Part shown: in pieces, positions 6,445 to 10,288 of the stretch | Numbering within the stretch: position 1 is the first letter of the stretch | Layout of the letters: each line of letters begins with the position of its first letter | Origin: Bacillota bacterium | Lineage (GTDB): Bacteria > Eremiobacterota > SpSt-956 > JAKJGF01 | Reading direction: 5' to 3' | DNA length: 10,288 nucleotides | NCBI GenBank assembly: GCA_029555925.1 | Contig: JAKPQU010000280.1 | Span: forward strand, 1-10,288 | Made by a program: the position numbers and the translations under genes | Notes under the pieces: generated by a model | Told to the model about the DNA's origin: nothing | Seen by the model: the letters and a program-made list of their open reading frames with translations, nothing else | The model's database searches: none

Positions 6445-8139
6445 TTATAACATTTTTATAATACCCGGGCTAGATTCAGGTTTTTTGGAAGAAAAGCTAT
6501 ATACATGTCCGTCATTGGATGTAATATAAACATATCCATGTGATACGGCAGGAGATGACCATATCCAGCTGCTGGCTCGAAAGTGCCATATATTTCTTCC
6601 GTCACTCTGTTCTAGTATATAAAGAGATCCTCCGTCAGTTCCTACAATAACCTTATCTTTTGTCATAACGGGAGAGCTGTTTATAGCTTCGAACTGAGTG
6701 GAACTGCTGTTAAAAGAATTTTCCCATTTAATTCCCCCTGTACGTGCATCCAGACCATATACAATTCCTCGCTGGCTGGCCACTACAACAAGATCTTCTT
6801 TCACGGAAGGAGATGCAGTAAAGGGGCCGGGAATCTCTACAATTCCTGCCCATCTGTCCTGTCCTGATTTTATATCAAGAGCTGCCATATGGCCTCCTCT
6901 GTCAATTAAATACACAATACCATTATGTATGGCTCCCGATGCAACTACAGGTGATTTTGTCTGATATTTCCATAGAACTTTTCCGTCACCTGCCTGTAAA
7001 GCATAAACTACTTTACCTGTTGAAGCAAAGACCAGTATATTATCATAAAGAGCGGGAGAGGATACAATTTCTTTTATGGGAGAAGATTTTCTATGAGGAA
7101 AACACCAGGCAAGAGAACCGCCTTTGGCAGAATTAAGTACGATAATACGTCCTTCTTTCAAAGGTACATAGACTTTTTCCTGATAAACCAGTATAGAAGC
7201 ACCTATTTCTACTTCAGTTTCATAAAACCATGATATTCCCCCTTTTTCGGCATCTATAGCAAAAACCTTACCATCATCGCATCCGACATAAATTTTTTTT
7301 TCATCCACAGCAGGTGTACATAAAATCGCACCTTTGGTAGGCTGTCTCCATATAAGTTCTCCTGTAAATTGATTGAAAGCATAAAGATTTTTTTCTTTAG
7401 AAGCGACATAAACCTTATCTTTTGCCACAACAGGAGAAGCCCATAATGGCCCCAGACTATCATCGAGTTTCGGATACATCCATTGAAAATAAAAAGGAAA
7501 ATCCAGTGATTTTTCATAAACACCTGTTCTGCAGTTATTTCCTCTGAAGGTAGGCCATTCATTTTTATCAGACCTGAATAGACTCTGACAGCTGCGACAG
7601 AATCTGGCAATCCCTCTATTAATAATATTACAGACAGGACATTTTTTTAAACTGCGATAGCATTTATTACATATTCTTTCAAATATGGAAATTTTTTCCT
7701 GGCAGTAGGGACAATGCATCAAATCTCCGGGGAGCATTTCTAATTTTTTATTTTCCACCGGCGTGGCAACAGCCTGAACTTGAGCAATGTGAGTAGATTT
7801 TACCTTACTGCTGTCTTTTATGATATGCTGTTCTTTATGTTTTATTGAAGGTTTTTCCGGGATATGTGGGGGAATAGTTGTTTGATGACGAACAAGTGTT
7901 TTTTGAGAAACAGGTTTTTTATCCGTATTTTTGTGAGACACACTTTGAGGACTAGCTGATTCTCCGGGTTTTACAGGTTTCTTATCGAGTTGTTCAGGTA
8001 CTCCTGTAACAGATTTACCGCAAAAAGAACAGAATTTACTTGTAAGACGTATCTGTCTGTTACAGTAAATACATTTTATACAGACAACCTTTCTCGTAGC
8101 ACTGTTTTCTCTTTGAACCAACAAAATTACCTCACTCAA
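6445..8139 (-). CDS. Zinc-ribbon and PQQ-like beta-propeller protein
   Basis: This 564-residue protein has no signal peptide or membrane helix, so it is probably cytoplasmic. Zinc ribbon 1 (Cys23, 26, 37, 40; an extra Cys20 precedes) is followed by a polar Pro/Lys/Ser linker (about 45-135), then ribbons 2 (Cys143, 146, 157, 160) and 3 (Cys167, 170, 181, 184), all CX2CX10CX2C. WPTFRGNNCRTG (195-206) is the usual lead-in to BamB/PQQ-dehydrogenase-like propellers. About eight blades follow (235-555), each with SPxV...VYV...G.lyAld..tG...W. Catalytic quinoprotein residues are not evident, so a binding scaffold is more likely than an enzyme. The start is uncertain: no ATG lies near, and TTG at 8139 gives the full length. 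TTG at 8124 or 8121 fits a GAGG 5-8 nt upstream better; either keeps ribbon 1. It is probably co-transcribed with the VWA gene. Confidence 0.88.
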   Translation of the reverse strand: MSEVILLVQRENSATRKVVCIKCIYCNRQIRLTSKFCSFCGKSVTGVPEQLDKKPVKPGESASPQSVSHKNTDKKPVSQKTLVRHQTTIPPHIPEKPSIKHKEQHIIKDSSKVKSTHIAQVQAVATPVENKKLEMLPGDLMHCPYCQEKISIFERICNKCYRSLKKCPVCNIINRGIARFCRSCQSLFRSDKNEWPTFRGNNCRTGVYEKSLDFPFYFQWMYPKLDDSLGPLWASPVVAKDKVYVASKEKNLYAFNQFTGELIWRQPTKGAILCTPAVDEKKIYVGCDDGKVFAIDAEKGGISWFYETEVEIGASILVYQEKVYVPLKEGRIIVLNSAKGGSLAWCFPHRKSSPIKEIVSSPALYDNILVFASTGKVVYALQAGDGKVLWKYQTKSPVVASGAIHNGIVYLIDRGGHMAALDIKSGQDRWAGIVEIPGPFTASPSVKEDLVVVASQRGIVYGLDARTGGIKWENSFNSSSTQFEAINSSPVMTKDKVIVGTDGGSLYILEQSDGRNIWHFRASSWIWSSPAVSHGYVYITSNDGHVYSFSSKKPESSPGIIKML

Positions 8140-8163
8140 TAAACTTGACCTGCAAAATATTCT

Positions 8164-8175
8164 CTGTATATACAG
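8164..8175. promoter_or_regulatory. 12-bp perfect palindrome CTGTATATACAG in divergent intergenic region
   Basis: CTGTATATACAG is a perfect 12-bp palindrome 24 bp upstream of the propeller gene's longest start. A minus-strand TTGACT (8179-8174) overlaps its edge, so a bound repressor could cover a -35 element for the minus-strand unit, although no good -10 lies at 16-18 nt. The CTGT/ACAG arms recall SOS boxes, but the 4-bp spacing is too short for the Gram-negative LexA consensus. A role as an operator is inference. Confidence 0.4.
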
Positions 8176-8213
8176 TCAAATCCTTCTAAGAAAAATATAA
8201 CAAATAAGTCGTA

Positions 8214-8242
8214 TTGACTTTTACCATAAGAACATTTATAGT
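8214..8242 (+). promoter_or_regulatory. Sigma70-type promoter for the glycosyltransferase unit
   Basis: TTGACT (8214-8219) and TATAGT (8237-8242) each match the -35 and -10 consensus at five of six positions, with the ideal 17-nt spacer. Transcription would begin near 8249, leaving an untranslated leader of roughly 47 nt before ATG 8296. The -35 sits in a short inverted repeat, AAGTC (8206-8210) and GACTT (8216-8220). This is the best promoter I see in the window. Confidence 0.55.
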
Positions 8243-8263
8243 AAAGGCCGTAATTATAACTTA

Positions 8264-8280
8264 CGTTACCTCGCGTAACG
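8264..8280 (+). promoter_or_regulatory. Small leader hairpin before the glycosyltransferase start
   Basis: CGTTAC (8264-8269) and GTAACG (8275-8280) are exact inverted repeats with a 5-nt loop, in a locally GC-rich patch within AT-rich surroundings. The hairpin lies in the predicted leader, 15 nt before an ATG that lacks a Shine-Dalgarno site. It may influence translation or be a small intergenic repeat element. Confidence 0.35.
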
Positions 8281-8295
8281 CATCACGATTTTCAT

Positions 8296-9891
8296 ATGAC
8301 AAAAAAACTAAAAGAAAACAAAGCTTTATTAATTCTTATCCTTATATCGTCGGTGCTGCTTCTGATAAATATCTGGAATACAAATGAATTCTTCTGTGAC
8401 GATGAATATATTTATATAAGAATGGCAGAAGAAATGTATAATAATAAAAACATCTGGACTCCAACATGGTTTGGTGAGATACGGTATTTCAAGCCTCCAT
8501 TTACTTACTGGTTAATGATGCTCTTTTTCCCTGTCGGTGGTACAAATATAACTACCGCAAGGATTTCAATAGCTTTCATATCTGTTCTTACCATTTTGTT
8601 TCTTTATAAGCTTGCAGAAAAGCTATATGGGAAGCAGGAAGCTTATCTTGCAGGTCTCCTGACCTGTACATGTTTTGGATATCTTATTTACGGTAAAATA
8701 GGTATGATGGATATGCCTCTTACTTTTTTTCTGACTCTTTCTATTTACTATTTTTACCGGGCTTACCGGGAGAAATCACCTTTTTACGGCGCACTATTTT
8801 TTGCTGCTACCGGTGCATCTTCTCTGGTAAAAGGGCCTGTATCCATAGTAATTTTATTTTTCTTTGGTACAGTCTTTTTATTCATATTCGGCGGGTGGAA
8901 AATTTTTATCAATATTAGAACTTTATGGGGAGTATTTGTCGGAATATTTTTTATTTTTCTCTGGCCTCTCGGAATATATATGAGCGGAGACTGGAATAAC
9001 TGGTATAATTTCTTTATTTTGAGAGAAAATTTCGGAAAATTTCATGATCCTGTTAATTATACATGCCTGGATTTATTGCCTTACTACTTACAGTTTTTCT
9101 TTCCCTGGTCTTTATTATTTTTAGCTGCCGTTCCGTCAATATTCAAAAAGAAATACTTACGTCTTCCCTATTTTACTGTTCCTGTGCTCTGGTTTCTCTG
9201 CACCACAGCAGTATTTCTTCTGCCTCAAACAAAACTTAAACATTATACAATACCGGCTTTACCGGCTTTATCTCTTATGCTTGCTTTTTTATGGTATGAA
9301 ATAAAAAATAATATACTTACGAAGATTTCTCTTTATATCACGGCACTGATTTTTTCATTATTATTCTTTCTCATAATCTGTCTTATGAAGCTTGCCACAG
9401 GTACTGTACCATTTATATTTCTTATGGGAGCCCTTGTTTCAGACATTATTATTATTATATTCCTTATAAAAGGAAATCTCTTCAGATCTGCTCATATTTT
9501 TGCCGTAATGGCTGTGATGCTAATCTGTGCAGGTTCTTATTTCTCTTATCCTCATCTTCCTCCCGGAGCCATACCGTTAATAAAATCAGGAAATTCTGAT
9601 TTAGCAGGCGTATTCAGGCAGCAGTCCTTTGTTTTTTCTTATTTTTCAAATATAAAGTTTGTTCAAGTATCATCTCTGGAAGAGATAAAAGAGATACTTG
9701 ATAAAAAAGGCAAAATTATAATATCAAAGGGTGATATGGAAGAATTTCAAAGAAACGGTAATTTTCCTGATGTTAAAAGCATATATTCCTGGGAACAGTG
9801 GAAGAGACATATATCAGCAGAAGACATATACAATAGTTTATTATTGTCAGATATTTCAATTCTTAAAGAACTGGTGTATTTATATGAATAA
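8296..9891 (+). CDS. ArnT/PMT-like membrane glycosyltransferase
   Basis: This 531-residue polytopic protein resembles GT-C transferases of the PMT_2/ArnT group, which use polyprenyl-phosphate-linked sugars as donors and glycosylate lipids or proteins on the outer face of the inner membrane. About twelve membrane helices occupy residues 9-417, followed by a soluble C-terminal part of about 110 residues. Family marks are CDDEYIYIRMAEEM after helix 1 (Asp35, Asp36, Glu37; the catalytic acidic pair region), RYFKPPFTYWL (63-73), the GKIGMMDMP loop (133-141), SSLVKGPVS (175-183), and KLKHYTIPALPALSLMLA (313-330). The acceptor and sugar cannot be read from sequence, and arnT is not claimed. No Shine-Dalgarno is visible. 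ATG 8296 is chosen because an in-frame TAA at 8257 and no ATG, GTG or TTG between exclude upstream starts. It overlaps the next gene by 8 bp. Confidence 0.88.
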   Translation: MTKKLKENKALLILILISSVLLLINIWNTNEFFCDDEYIYIRMAEEMYNNKNIWTPTWFGEIRYFKPPFTYWLMMLFFPVGGTNITTARISIAFISVLTILFLYKLAEKLYGKQEAYLAGLLTCTCFGYLIYGKIGMMDMPLTFFLTLSIYYFYRAYREKSPFYGALFFAATGASSLVKGPVSIVILFFFGTVFLFIFGGWKIFINIRTLWGVFVGIFFIFLWPLGIYMSGDWNNWYNFFILRENFGKFHDPVNYTCLDLLPYYLQFFFPWSLLFLAAVPSIFKKKYLRLPYFTVPVLWFLCTTAVFLLPQTKLKHYTIPALPALSLMLAFLWYEIKNNILTKISLYITALIFSLLFFLIICLMKLATGTVPFIFLMGALVSDIIIIIFLIKGNLFRSAHIFAVMAVMLICAGSYFSYPHLPPGAIPLIKSGNSDLAGVFRQQSFVFSYFSNIKFVQVSSLEEIKEILDKKGKIIISKGDMEEFQRNGNFPDVKSIYSWEQWKRHISAEDIYNSLLLSDISILKELVYLYE

Positions 9892-10288
9892 TAAAATTTT
9901 TATTACAGGTGAAAGACATACAGGCAAGAGTACTCTGATAAAAAAGATATGGAAATTTTTAACAGAAACATTTCCTGATATAATTATAACAGGTTTTATA
10001 ACCGTGTTGGAACAAAATGATGAAAACAAAAGAATTCTCAGGTTTATTACTGTTGATACGAAAGAAAATTTAATACTGGCAGAGGGTAAAGACAATAACA
10101 AAATGTGTGCGGACGCAGGAGCTTTTGATAAAGCTGCCACCATGATTAAAAATATGAAATCGAGCGGAAAAATGTTAATAATAGATGAACTTGGATATCT
10201 TGAGTCAGAATCCATAAGATTTCAGAGAGAAGTGTTAGAGTTGATTAATGAAGCCAGTTTTTCTATTATAGTTGTGAGAAAAATGAAA
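9884..10288 (+). CDS. THEP1-like P-loop nucleoside-triphosphatase (3' partial)
   Basis: The first 135 residues are visible; the frame stays open to the right edge. A Walker A motif GERHTGKST (Gly9, Gly14, Lys15, Ser16) opens the protein after one strand, IFIT. Next come ITGFITV, RFITVD and LILAE, then a helix, and Walker B MLIIDELGYLES (Asp101, Glu102). A helix FQREVLELI and strand FSIIVV follow. This order (ITG...GFxT...LA...IDExGxxE) matches the NTPase_1/THEP1 family, small NTPases of about 170-190 residues that hydrolyse NTPs in vitro and whose cellular role is unclear. Family members usually have IDEIGKMEL, so ELGYLES is a moderate divergence. The ATG overlaps the glycosyltransferase stop by 8 bp, with GGTG about 8 nt upstream, pointing to translational coupling. 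Confidence 0.85.
   Translation, partial: MNNKIFITGERHTGKSTLIKKIWKFLTETFPDIIITGFITVLEQNDENKRILRFITVDTKENLILAEGKDNNKMCADAGAFDKAATMIKNMKSSGKMLIIDELGYLESESIRFQREVLELINEASFSIIVVRKMK

Noticed and set aside
7254..7610. 118-residue minus-strand ORF
   Set aside because: It is another frame of the propeller gene; blade motifs continue without a break in the main frame.
8164..8175. LexA/SOS box
   Set aside because: The CTGT and ACAG arms are only 4 bp apart, whereas the Gram-negative SOS box needs 8 bp between them; kept only as a generic palindrome.
3052..8295. Common origin of the two 156-bp intergenic gaps (3052-3207 and 8140-8295)
   Set aside because: The equal length is a coincidence; apart from the 7-base word GCGTAAC I see no similarity between them.
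9880..10215. 111-residue minus-strand ORF
   Set aside because: It is antisense to the P-loop NTPase, whose Walker A and B motifs are on the plus strand.

Overview
The window is AT-rich bacterial DNA using the standard code (TGA, TAA and TAG all serve as stops) with weak-to-moderate Shine-Dalgarno sites. An N-terminal signal peptide, a periplasmic-type sensor kinase, an ArnT/PMT-type glycosyltransferase and a BamB-like propeller suggest an uncultured, probably diderm, low-GC bacterium. ALA synthesis by the C5 route (hemL) fits most bacteria outside the Alphaproteobacteria. No gene here fixes the phylum.

Layout: (1) 1-2318, plus strand: the 3' part of a repeat-rich zinc-ribbon protein (27-bp tandem repeats, a run of 30 glutamates, two zinc ribbons), then hemL and a stand-alone Lrp/AsnC ligand-binding (RAM) domain, all tightly packed and probably one operon. 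(2) 2383-4668, plus strand: an OmpR-family response regulator and its HAMP histidine kinase, separated by an unusual 156-bp gap carrying a sequence like an IS256-family terminal inverted repeat. (3) 4669-4721: a short convergent intergenic region that is almost wholly an inverted repeat, probably a bidirectional terminator. (4) 4722-8139, minus strand: a two-gene unit encoding a cytoplasmic zinc-ribbon/eight-blade PQQ-type propeller protein, followed 34 bp later by a membrane protein with an exported VWA domain and a cytoplasmic degenerate-FHA-like domain. (5) 8140-8295: a divergent intergenic region with a good sigma70-like promoter, a 12-bp palindrome and a small hairpin. (6) 8296-10288, plus strand: an ArnT/PMT-family glycosyltransferase overlapping by 8 bp the start of a THEP1-like P-loop NTPase that runs off the window.

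How the genes may work together: hemL and the RAM-domain protein plausibly belong to one regulated tetrapyrrole unit. The two-component pair is self-contained, with no obvious target gene beside it. The most distinctive part is the minus-strand pair. One protein puts a complete-MIDAS VWA domain outside the membrane and an FHA-like domain inside; its partner is a cytoplasmic propeller with three zinc ribbons. The ribbons share an exact CX2CX10CX2C spacing with those of the repeat-rich protein at the left edge. I infer a protein-interaction or sensing module, but its function cannot be read from sequence alone. There is no gene-free stretch longer than 300 bases: the apparently empty 1-497 lies inside the first, 5'-truncated reading frame.
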